From the NCBI GenBank assembly GCA_031290405.1, contig JAITNO010000150.1, positions 1-14,662 of the forward strand: a DNA stretch of 14,662 nucleotides, given 5' to 3'. Positions 1 through 5,749 of the stretch are shown one piece after another. The notes under the pieces were generated by a model. It did not search any database. It worked only from the letters and a program-made list of their open reading frames with translations, and was not told the origin of the DNA. Every line of letters starts with the position of its first letter. Positions within the stretch are counted from its first letter, which is position 1. The position numbers and the translations under genes were made by a program. Source of the stretch: Spirochaetaceae bacterium (GTDB lineage: Bacteria; Spirochaetota; Spirochaetia; Treponematales; Breznakiellaceae).

Positions 1-190
1 GGCACATCGGGGACTTTGACCGCTCCATCCGCCGCCCTTGCGCGGGTAGCGCCCTTCGTCGTGCAAGCCTTCCGCAACAGTCCATTCGCATTGAGGTTGT
101 AAATTTGCGCCGCTATTCGCGGCGTGGCACTAAGCCCTGTGAAATGGGCTGTGCGTCCGTGGGCCGCGCTCCCCAGCTTGGGGTTTTTTT
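1..190 (+). ncRNA. Possible 3' part of a structured RNA, identity unknown
   Basis: No convincing protein is visible here, but the plus strand holds a chain of stem-loops ending in a Rho-independent terminator. CGCCGC (108-113) pairs with GCGGCG (119-124) around a TATTC loop. GCAC (127-130) plus AGCCC (133-137) pairs with GGGCT (146-150) plus GTGC (151-154), leaving a two-base bulge. The terminator follows at 171-190. I looked for the hallmark strings of tmRNA, RNase P RNA, SRP RNA, 6S RNA and tRNAs and recognised none. The 5' end lies outside the window. A frame open from base 3 to 239 runs straight through the terminator and is probably not coding. The RNA call is an inference from structure only. 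Confidence 0.3.
171..190 (+). terminator. Rho-independent terminator
   Basis: CCCCA (171-175) pairs with TGGGG (179-183) around a GCT loop and is followed at once by seven T residues (184-190). It points along the plus strand, so it ends whatever is transcribed from the left edge; it cannot serve the minus-strand operon that ends at 281. Confidence 0.75.
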
Positions 191-203
191 GTTGGGGGGG
201 GCG

Positions 204-280
204 TTGCGGGGGGGTGCGCCCCCCCGCTGTGGGGGGTAGCGCGCAACGAAGTGCGCGCGTAGGGGGGGGCTCCCCCCTCC
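204..280. repeat. Cluster of three GC-rich hairpins next to G-runs
   Basis: Three perfect stem-loops lie side by side: GCGGGGGGG/CCCCCCCGC around TGCG (about 206-227), GCGCGCA/TGCGCGC around ACGAAG (about 239-258), and AGGGGGG/CCCCCCT around GGCT (261-278). Several runs of six to eight G residues lie between and beside them. The last stem ends three bases from the stop codon of the minus-strand operon and may act as a 3' stabiliser or terminator for it, although no T-run follows on the minus strand. A G-run hairpin of the same kind recurs at 9728 and 14539. Confidence 0.55.
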
Positions 281-1318
281 TTATGGTTGTTCTAAGATGA
301 AGGTGTGGATGGCGGCGGCGGGGTTGGTTGGGCGGCTGCTCTGGAGGGCGCGGGCGACGGCGGTGAGGATGGGGTATTTTTCGGGGATGTCGGTGCACTC
401 GTAGGCGCATGCGTCGATGGGTAAGACGGGGATGCTGACGGCGGCGCTCTGGGGCTGGGGGCGGACGGCGACGATTCCTCTGAGTGTGGGGTTTTCTTCG
501 AGGAAGGTTTTGCTGGCTGCCAGCTGTGCTGCGGCGCGGGCGGCTTCGGCGTAGGCGAGGAGGTAGACGGGGCGGCCGGCGGCGTTTTCGGCGCTGTAGG
601 CGCGCAGGATGTACTGGATGTCGTGGGCTCTCTCTTGTTCAAAATGGGCGCTGTAGCGGGTTTTGCCGGGCCAGTCGGGCAGCAGGCCCAGGGCGTAGTC
701 TTTGAGGTCGGCGATGGGTGGGATGATTTTCTTTGCATTGGCGCGGCTTGCGGGTATGTCCAGGCCGGGTCTGGCAATGCTGGCGACGCTTGCGCCGCGC
801 CGACTGAGTGTTTGGCAAAACTGGTCGACGATTGCGGCGGAGCCTATTATGGGGGGGACGACGATGATGAGCGGCTGGTCGTCCGGAGCTTGTGGGTCGC
901 GGTATGTTCTGACGTAGTAGGTGGCGTTCCGCTGTTTGTCGTGGAGGGTTGTCTGCTGGGCTTCCGTCCAGGATCGTGGGTCTGCGGTGGGTAAAAAGGC
1001 GACGGCGGCGATGGTGGCCAGGGCGATGAATGTGAGCGCGGCGAGGAGGTGGAGTGGGTTGTTGCGACGGCCGGGGCGCGCGGTTTTGGCTTTGAGGGTT
1101 TTGACGTTGAGGATGTTGTCGACGATGGTAAGGATAAGGAGGGGGAGGCATTCGGGGCGAAAGCCGTAGGCGGGGAAGAGGGCGACGACGCAAAAGAGGG
1201 CTATGGGGGGGAAGCGCGCAAAGCCGCCGGCGGGGCGGAACTCTTTTACGGCGGCCTGCGTCCAGGGCATGAATAAGAAGAAGGCGATGACGATTTCGAG
1301 GATGCCTAAGTCGGGCAT
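281..1318 (-). CDS. Membrane-anchored alpha/beta-hydrolase-like protein lacking an obvious nucleophile
   Basis: This 345-residue protein starts with three or four hydrophobic segments (about residues 5-20, 37-52, 57-69 and 89-110). A soluble domain of about 230 residues follows, resembling an alpha/beta-hydrolase core: a hydrophobic strand (LIIVVPPIIG, 150-159) with a Gly-rich turn, a helix, then a second strand VYLLAYAEAA (251-260) where the nucleophile elbow should be. At the elbow the Sm-X-Nu-X-Sm pattern reads A-Y-A-E-A, so no Ser, Cys or Asp is present. It may be a binding or scaffold protein, or the fold call may be wrong. The ATG directly abuts the TAA of the upstream signal peptidase, so it is probably translated by coupling as the last gene of the operon. 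The coding strand is strongly C-rich. Exact function is unknown. Confidence 0.75.
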   Translation of the reverse strand: MPDLGILEIVIAFFLFMPWTQAAVKEFRPAGGFARFPPIALFCVVALFPAYGFRPECLPLLILTIVDNILNVKTLKAKTARPGRRNNPLHLLAALTFIALATIAAVAFLPTADPRSWTEAQQTTLHDKQRNATYYVRTYRDPQAPDDQPLIIVVPPIIGSAAIVDQFCQTLSRRGASVASIARPGLDIPASRANAKKIIPPIADLKDYALGLLPDWPGKTRYSAHFEQERAHDIQYILRAYSAENAAGRPVYLLAYAEAARAAAQLAASKTFLEENPTLRGIVAVRPQPQSAAVSIPVLPIDACAYECTDIPEKYPILTAVARALQSSRPTNPAAAIHTFILEQP

Positions 1319-2041
1319 TTAGGGGACGCCTATGCGGTTGGGGGGCCAATAACGGAACAGGGCGGCGCCTGCGATCTTGCCGACGTCGACGGGGCCCCAC
1401 ACGCGCGAGTCGTTGGTGTTGGCGCGGTTGTCGGACAGGACGAAATACTGGTTGTCGCCGAGTGTGATGCGATCCATGGCGCCTGAAAAGGGGATGGTCT
1501 GGTCCCAGAGCGACGAGACTTGCGGGATGTCGACTTGGTAATGGCTGCTGGAGAGTTCGTATTCGGTGAGGGTGTAGGGGCTGTCGGCGGGATGTATCTG
1601 AATGACGTAGTTTACCATGACGATTTCGTCGCCGGGGAGTCCGATGACGCGTTTGATGAAGATGTGGTTCTTCTTGCCGGGGAGGCCGAGCTTGCCGACG
1701 GTAAAGAACCGGAAGATTCGGTCGACGGCGTCCAGGGCAAGGCTTGTTTCGTCTCTTTCGGCCATGTCGACCATGACGAGGCGGCCGCGCTTGTAGGAGA
1801 CGTTTTCCCTGCCCTGCGCGGGGAAGAAGCGCCGGAGGTTGAACGCGGAAAAGATAAACCGGTCGCCTGCGTGGACGGTGGGCAGCATCGAGGCGCTTTC
1901 CATCGCCATCATCGGGAAGAAGACGTTCGTTATGAGTATGTAGGCGGCGATGACGAGGGCTATCCGCACGACGGACGTGCGGAGGCGTTTGACGCGGTTC
2001 TTTTGGTCGGCATAGGAATACTTTCCCCATTTGTTGAACAT
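1319..2041 (-). CDS. lepB: Signal peptidase I (second of a tandem pair)
   Basis: A 240-residue membrane serine protease that would cut signal peptides from exported preproteins on the outer face of the cytoplasmic membrane. One membrane segment lies at about residues 24-45. The catalytic Ser is Ser51 in ESASMLPT, the general-base Lys is Lys130 in FIKRVIGLPGDE, and the conserved last box is intact as LSDNRANTNDSRVWGPV (202-218). All catalytic boxes of the family are therefore present. Its start lies three bases after the stop of the other signal peptidase gene, with a weak AGG six bases before the ATG, so translation is probably coupled. The last gene of the operon begins immediately at its stop. 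It keeps the canonical SMxPT and GLPGD motifs better than its neighbour does. Confidence 0.93.
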   Translation of the reverse strand: MFNKWGKYSYADQKNRVKRLRTSVVRIALVIAAYILITNVFFPMMAMESASMLPTVHAGDRFIFSAFNLRRFFPAQGRENVSYKRGRLVMVDMAERDETSLALDAVDRIFRFFTVGKLGLPGKKNHIFIKRVIGLPGDEIVMVNYVIQIHPADSPYTLTEYELSSSHYQVDIPQVSSLWDQTIPFSGAMDRITLGDNQYFVLSDNRANTNDSRVWGPVDVGKIAGAALFRYWPPNRIGVP

Positions 2042-2044
2042 GGC

Positions 2045-3049
2045 TTACCTGATGGTCCCGACGCGCTCGGCGCCTGAGCGCTCCGGCGGCTCGCCGGGGC
2101 CGGAGCCGCTTCCCGGCCAGTAGATGAAGACGCCTTTGCCTAAGACCTTTTGTTCTTTGACGGGGCCGAAAAACCGTCCGTCCCGCGAGTTGTCGCGGTT
2201 GTCGCCCAGGGGGAGGATGCGTCCGGGGGGCACATACCAGCCCTGCACAAGCCGGTAGTACCGCTGCCGGTAGCCGTCGTAGTGGGGATAGGCGGCGCGC
2301 GCGGCGGCATACCAGTGCGCGTCCAGCGTAAAGTCGTTGAAGGTCTGGGCGCGGGGCGGAACGCTCCCGCTGCACAGGAGCTTTAAGGAGTAGGCCTTGA
2401 CCGAGGCGACGCCTTCGTCGAGGCTCTCTTTGTGCAGGCGGCGGATGTTGTGCGTCCAGCCGCGCGCGCGGTTGTAATCGGCCTCAAGCACGTCGCGCGA
2501 CTCGCCGGCGAATCGTATCCGCAGATCGCCCTGGTCGTTGAAGAAGCGGTCGCCCGCCATGCCGACGCCCCGCTTGATTAAAAAGTGCGCTTTGGGAAGC
2601 CCCGCCTCATCCTTGTCTATGTCGACGAGGGAGAGCGTTACCATATAGACGATGCGCTGGGCTATGTCGAAGACGGTTCCCCGCGAAAGGTATTCGGGGC
2701 TTTCAAAGATGATGACGTCGTTGCGCTCGGGCTCGATCGGGCTGGGAGCTTTAAGGGCGCCGGGGAGCGCCTCCGGGCCGTAGACCAGCTTGTTCACGAA
2801 GATCCGGTCGCCGATAAGGAGGGTGTCTATCATCGAGCCGGAGGGGATCTGGTAGGCCTGAAAGAAGTATTGATTGATAAGGAGGACGACGCAGGCGGCC
2901 CAGATGAAGGCTTCGAGCCAGTCGAGCAGCGCGTTTTTCCCCCGCCGTTTTTCTTGCTTAAGGCGTTTGGCCCTCTTGCGGCGCGTCAGCGCCGCTTCGG
3001 CCAGGAATTGGAGGCGGTCAAAGAAGTCGCCGTCTGTGTGTGCGTTCAT
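2045..3049 (-). CDS. lepB: Signal peptidase I, enlarged and divergent
   Basis: A 334-residue signal peptidase I. A basic cytoplasmic stretch (residues 22-39) precedes one membrane segment (about 43-63). The catalytic Ser is Ser72 in IPSGSM and the Lys is Lys159 in FLIKRGVGMAGD; the last box is LGDNRDNSRDGRFFGPV (281-297). Several usually conserved residues differ: the Pro of SMxPTL is Asp (SMIDTL), the GLPGD motif is GMAGD, and DSR is DGR. A segment of about 110 residues lies between Lys159 and the last box, longer than in the neighbouring paralogue, and may give a distinct substrate site. The ATG overlaps the stop of the HD-domain gene by four bases (ATGA). Active protease is likely; a different substrate range from the paralogue is inferred. 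Confidence 0.92.
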   Translation of the reverse strand: MNAHTDGDFFDRLQFLAEAALTRRKRAKRLKQEKRRGKNALLDWLEAFIWAACVVLLINQYFFQAYQIPSGSMIDTLLIGDRIFVNKLVYGPEALPGALKAPSPIEPERNDVIIFESPEYLSRGTVFDIAQRIVYMVTLSLVDIDKDEAGLPKAHFLIKRGVGMAGDRFFNDQGDLRIRFAGESRDVLEADYNRARGWTHNIRRLHKESLDEGVASVKAYSLKLLCSGSVPPRAQTFNDFTLDAHWYAAARAAYPHYDGYRQRYYRLVQGWYVPPGRILPLGDNRDNSRDGRFFGPVKEQKVLGKGVFIYWPGSGSGPGEPPERSGAERVGTIR

Positions 3050-3642
3050 GGCGCGGGGTGGGGCTCTTCGCCTAAGTATTTGCGACGCATCTCGATGAGC
3101 CCCAGGAACCTCCGCCGCGATTTGACCAGGCAGGTAAGCTCGAAGAGCATATTCTTATCGACCTCTTCGGCTATGGGGTAGACGTAGCGTTCCGTCTCGG
3201 TGCTGTAGCGTTCGATGAACTCGAAGTCGTTGACGAAGCCAAGAGAGATCATATTGGAGATGCGGTCGGCGCACTTGAGCACCTTCGCCTCGCGCGAGCC
3301 GGTTTCCTTAATCCGCGTAAGAAAGGCGGCCTTCGTTTCGCCCTCCCGCTTGCTTACTTCGAGGACGAGCTCGTAGACTTTCGGCGATTCATAGTCGACC
3401 GAGAGGATGACGTTGCGGTTGTATTCGGGGATGTCTTCGATAAGGTCGTGTATTATAGAAGCTTTGAGGAGCACGGAAGAGATGTAGCCGTAGTCGATGA
3501 GTATCGTCATGGCGTCCAACTGGTGGCGGAACGCGTTGCCTCCGGCCTGCCGCGCCTTCCCGATTAATGCGGTTGCGAGGTACATATACGGGGCAAGGTG
3601 TATCTCTTTTAGTTTTTCCAAGTCGTCTCTGGTCATAGGCAT
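3046..3642 (-). CDS. HD-domain protein, (p)ppGpp-hydrolase-like (stand-alone)
   Basis: A 198-residue protein matching the N-terminal hydrolase domain of RelA/SpoT enzymes. The metal and substrate motifs are in order: Arg39-His40, His65-Asp66 with Glu69-Asp70 (HDLIED), and Asp126 to Asn130 in KCADRISNM, equivalent to the KxADRxxN box of Rel. No synthetase or regulatory domain follows, so it resembles a small alarmone hydrolase. The true substrate could be ppGpp or another nucleotide. It is the first gene of the minus-strand operon and overlaps the signal peptidase gene by four bases. The -10 box ends nine bases before this ATG and no Shine-Dalgarno is present, so the mRNA is probably leaderless. 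A second ATG two codons in (3636) is an alternative start. Confidence 0.85.
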   Translation of the reverse strand: MPMTRDDLEKLKEIHLAPYMYLATALIGKARQAGGNAFRHQLDAMTILIDYGYISSVLLKASIIHDLIEDIPEYNRNVILSVDYESPKVYELVLEVSKREGETKAAFLTRIKETGSREAKVLKCADRISNMISLGFVNDFEFIERYSTETERYVYPIAEEVDKNMLFELTCLVKSRRRFLGLIEMRRKYLGEEPHPAP

Positions 3643-3650
3643 AGAGGCCG

Positions 3651-3680
3651 ATTATAGCGCAAATTAAAAAATTCTTGCAA
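3651..3680 (-). promoter_or_regulatory. Promoter of the HD/signal-peptidase operon, leaderless
   Basis: On the minus strand TTGCAA (3680-3675) and a perfect TATAAT (3656-3651) are separated by 18 bases. Only eight bases (CGGCCTCT) lie between the -10 box and the ATG at 3642, so transcription should begin at or within one or two bases of the start codon. Confidence 0.7.
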
Positions 3681-3684
3681 GGGG

Positions 3685-3718
3685 GGCGCCGCAGGCGCCT
3701 TGTGCGGCCTGCGGCGCC
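3685..3718. repeat. Perfect 12-bp inverted repeat between divergent promoters
   Basis: GGCGCCGCAGGC (3685-3696) and GCCTGCGGCGCC (3707-3718) form a perfect stem with a 10-base loop. It sits between the minus-strand promoter at 3651-3680 and the plus-strand promoter at 3754-3782 and does not overlap either. A short run of GCGCT-type repeats follows (3728-3750). It could be a REP-like element, a protein-binding dyad or a transcription insulator; the sequence does not decide. Confidence 0.7.
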
Positions 3719-3753
3719 AAGCCCTGAGCGCTGCGCTTTGCGCTTGCGCTCTC

Positions 3754-3782
3754 TTGCATAAAAAACCATGCCCATGTACACT
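3754..3782 (+). promoter_or_regulatory. Promoter of the PTPS-like gene
   Basis: TTGCAT (3754-3759), a 17-base spacer and TACACT (3777-3782) predict a start near 3789 and a leader of about 60 bases. The leader holds a small hairpin, GGCCTTTG pairing with CAAGGGCC (about 3796-3814), and then a good Shine-Dalgarno sequence. Because transcription starts near 3789, the in-frame ATG at 3768 cannot be used from this promoter. Confidence 0.55.
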
Positions 3783-3848
3783 GCTTGCGATTCATGGCCT
3801 TTGCCGCAAGGGCCGAAATTCAATAAAACGCGAAGGAGAAACGAACAC

Positions 3849-4445
3849 ATGAGAAGTTTCACAAAATTAGACTTGCAGTATGCGCACCGGTTTTTAGGCT
3901 TTCAGGGCGAGGCGCAATACGTGCACGGGCACACGGGGATACTTACCATCGAGGTGGAGGATTCCGTCAATCAGGGGGTCGGAATGGTGTACCCCTGCAA
4001 TGAAATTAAAAAGATTGCCTGGGAAGCGCTGCAAAACTTTGACCACGCGCTGGTGTTGGCGGAAAACGACCCGTTGCTGCCTCATGTATTGGAGACGTAT
4101 AAACAACAGGGCATCCTTAACGGCGCGCCGACAAATAAGCAAAAGGGGCCGGCTTTCGAGAACGAACTTGCAAAGGCTTACCCGGATTGCAGGCTTGTCG
4201 TCGTTAAAAAGGTGATGACGGTCGAGAATTTCATTGAGATCGTGTATTCGCTTCTCAAAGACAAACTCAATATTGCCAAACTAACCTTTACATCGGGCGT
4301 CAACGGCGCAAGCCAAGAATACCTAGCGACAAACCAATCGAAAGCGGCCCCGCCCAAGAAACGTTGCCCCTTGTGCGGCATTGAGCTGGACAAAGGCGAA
4401 ACGCATTATGTTTGTCCAAAATGCGGATATAAAGAGAAATTATAA
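3849..4445 (+). CDS. PTPS/QueD-family protein with C-terminal zinc ribbon, atypical active site
   Basis: A 198-residue protein. Residues 1-160 match the 6-pyruvoyl-tetrahydropterin synthase / 6-carboxytetrahydropterin synthase (QueD) fold: zinc ligands His13, His26 and His28 (YAHRF...VHGH), Asp65-His66 of the catalytic triad, and TVEN (124-127). The catalytic Cys, normally five residues before the HGH, is Ala22 here, with Glu21 beside it, and the substrate-binding Glu near the end of the domain (usually in a WETP-like string) is replaced in TFTSGVNG. A linker leads to a zinc ribbon, Cys173-x2-Cys176-x12-Cys189-x2-Cys192. The ribbon suggests nucleic-acid or protein binding. Known PTPS-III enzymes use Glu in place of Cys, so pterin chemistry remains possible, but a canonical queuosine role is doubtful. 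Start chosen at 3849 because AAGGAGA lies just upstream. Confidence 0.85.
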   Translation: MRSFTKLDLQYAHRFLGFQGEAQYVHGHTGILTIEVEDSVNQGVGMVYPCNEIKKIAWEALQNFDHALVLAENDPLLPHVLETYKQQGILNGAPTNKQKGPAFENELAKAYPDCRLVVVKKVMTVENFIEIVYSLLKDKLNIAKLTFTSGVNGASQEYLATNQSKAAPPKKRCPLCGIELDKGETHYVCPKCGYKEKL

Positions 4446-4454
4446 AACGCAATC

Positions 4455-4488
4455 AATTAAAATAAACCTCCCCGCCTTGAAAGCGGGG
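4455..4488 (-). terminator. Terminator-like hairpin facing left
   Basis: On the minus strand CCCCGC and GCGGGG (4488-4483 and 4475-4470) pair around a seven-base loop and are followed, after AGG, by the T-rich stretch TTTATTTTAATT (4466-4455). It is placed to end minus-strand transcription of the heptapeptide-repeat gene. On the plus strand no T-run follows. Confidence 0.45.
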
Positions 4489-4512
4489 CATTAAACCCCG
4501 TTGCGAATGAAC

Positions 4513-4550
4513 AAGCGGCATTCAGATTAAAAATGATTGCCGCTTTTTTT
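4513..4550 (+). terminator. Rho-independent terminator of the PTPS-like gene
   Basis: AAGCGGCA (4513-4520) pairs with TGCCGCTT (4538-4545). An inner TCA/TGA pairing shortens the loop, and the stem is followed by T residues to 4550. It lies about 70 bases after the stop at 4445 and faces the minus-strand terminator at 4455-4488. Confidence 0.8.
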
Positions 4551-5247
4551 ATGACATTCAATCAGCGCCGGCCCCCTGCCCAAGAGCCGTCCGCTCCGAC
4601 CTAAGAATGAATCATTCCTACCTAAGAATAAACCGCTCCGACCTAAGAATGAATCATTCCTACCTAAGAATGAATCATTCCTACCAAAGAATGAATCATT
4701 CCGACCTAAGAATGATTCATTTCTACCAAAGAATGAACCGCTTCGACCAAAGAATGAACCGCTCCGACCAAAGAATGAATCATTCTTACCAAGAATGAAC
4801 CGTTCCTACCTAAGAATGAACCGTTCCGACCTAAGAATGAACCATTCCGACCTAAGAATGATTCATTCTTACTAAGAATGAACCGCTCCGACCAAAGAAT
4901 GAACCGCTCCGACCAAAGAATGAACCGCTCCGACCAAAGAATAAACCGCTCCGACCAAAGAATAAACCATTCCGACCTAAGAATGAATCATTCCGACCTA
5001 AGAATAAACCGCTCCTACCTAAGAATGAACCGTTCCGACCTAAGAATGAACCGTTCCTACCTAAGAATGAACCGTTCCGACCTAAGAATGAACCGCTCCG
5101 ACCTAAGAATGAACCGCTCCTACCTAAGAATAAACCGTTCCGACCTAAGAATGAATCATTCCGACCTAAGAATAAACCGATCGCGCCCAGAATCAGTTTG
5201 GAAAAGCCCATTTTCAAATTGAAAAAGCCCGTGAAAAAGTTGCTCAT
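4527..5247 (-). pseudogene. Heptapeptide-repeat protein gene, frame-broken
   Basis: Read on the minus strand from the ATG at 5247, the 21-bp repeats give heptapeptides of the form G-R-(N/S)-(G/D)-(S/L)-F-(L/F). The seven-residue period with Gly at position 1 and hydrophobics at 5-7 already starts before the near-identical DNA repeats (GFSKLIL, GAIGLFL) and continues after them (GRSGRLL, GRGPALI), which supports this strand and frame. GGAGGG lies 11 bases before the ATG. Two repeats are 20 bp instead of 21 (starting at 4771 and 4854). The intact frame therefore stops at 4852; restoring both bases would give about 240 residues ending at the TAA at 4527-4529. Function is unknown; the amphipathic Arg/Phe-Leu pattern would fit a surface, fibrous or membrane-associated repeat. 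It could be phase-variable, a decayed gene, or intact with two sequencing errors. Confidence 0.5.
4582..5230. repeat. 21-bp tandem repeat array, 28 close copies plus degenerate flanks
   Basis: Close copies begin with AAGAAT at 4603 and every 21 bases after, the last starting at 5168. Two units (4771-4790 and 4854-4873) are 20 bp; the other 26 are exactly 21 bp. Units begin AAGAAT[G/A]A and end CC[G/T]ACC[T/A], with further two-state positions in between. Some units contain GAATGA followed by TCATTC, a short dyad. Diverged units in the same 21-base register occur at 4582-4602 on the left and at 5189-5230 on the right, where copies end in AAAGCCC. Units are contiguous with no unique spacers. 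Confidence 0.95.
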
Positions 5248-5404
5248 GGGCGCGGGCGCCCTCCGCACGCCGCGGCGGGCATCCGGCACGGTGCGGCGGG
5301 GGGGGGCGGGGGGCCTTGCGCGCATTCCAAAACCGGCGTATGCTTGCCGGACTCGATGCAACCTTTCCAGGGGGGCTGTGTCAAAAGCAGAGGTTGTAAA
5401 GCAC

Positions 5405-5749
5405 ATGAACGTATCAAGCAGCGCAGAGGTTATTGTCGCGATTATTCCGATTGTGGGCATTGTGATGGGCGCCGTGGTGGTGTTTTTCCATCTGTTGTGG
5501 AGCCACCGGCGGAAGATGCTCCTTATTCAGACGAAACAGTTTCAGTCGCAGGATTTTGACCTGGAGGCTTTCAGTTTGTTCGCCGGTTTGTTGCTGGCGG
5601 TGGTGGGCATCTGCCTGACGGTGTTCCTGGCGATCTTTACAAGAAGCGGGATGACGCTCCTGGGCGGCATCATCCCCCTTTCCTGCGGATGCGCGTTGCT
5701 GCTCTTCTTCATCATTAACCGGACCGTCCACCAGCGTCCAAAAAAATGA
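5405..5749 (+). CDS. Small three-TM membrane protein at the head of the ECF sigma operon
   Basis: A 114-residue protein with three hydrophobic segments: about residues 8-30 (VIVAIIPIVGIVMGAVVVFF), 56-73 and 79-101. A basic-to-polar loop of about 25 residues (HRRKMLLIQTKQFQSQDFDLE) follows the first. Similar small membrane proteins with a short HRRKM-like cytoplasmic loop are encoded beside ECF sigma factors in other bacteria, but I cannot assign a function. Its stop overlaps the sigma factor start (ATGA), so the two are probably co-translated. A weak AGAGG lies 11 bases before the ATG. A possible promoter, TTGCGC (5316-5321) and TATGCT (5339-5344) with 17-base spacing, is upstream but matches poorly. 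The 5248-5404 leader region is otherwise G-rich and without a gene. Longer in-frame starts run into the repeat-gene region and are unlikely. Confidence 0.75.
   Translation: MNVSSSAEVIVAIIPIVGIVMGAVVVFFHLLWSHRRKMLLIQTKQFQSQDFDLEAFSLFAGLLLAVVGICLTVFLAIFTRSGMTLLGGIIPLSCGCALLLFFIINRTVHQRPKK

Noticed and set aside
3..239. Frame open from the left edge, possible C-terminal protein fragment
   Set aside because: It crosses a strong terminator and stem-loops and ends in translated G-runs; RNA is the better reading, though not proven.
639..2375. 578-codon minus-strand open frame, Arg/Pro-rich
   Set aside because: It lies in another frame over three well-supported genes and has shadow-like composition from high GC.
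3789..3848. Riboswitch (such as preQ1) in the leader of the PTPS-like gene
   Set aside because: The leader is only about 60 bases with one small hairpin, and I see no recognisable aptamer core.
4461..4500. IS200/IS605-type end hairpin (CCCCGC...GCGGGG)
   Set aside because: No TnpA or TnpB homologue and no paired end; a minus-strand terminator explains it more simply.
4603..5188. CRISPR array
   Set aside because: Units are contiguous 21-mers with no unique spacers, and no cas genes are present.
4607..5222. Plus-strand proteins with the MNHSYLR-type heptad (63 and 114 codons)
   Set aside because: These are the other reading of the repeat; the seven-residue pattern does not continue into the flanking diverged DNA on this strand and no ribosome site is evident.
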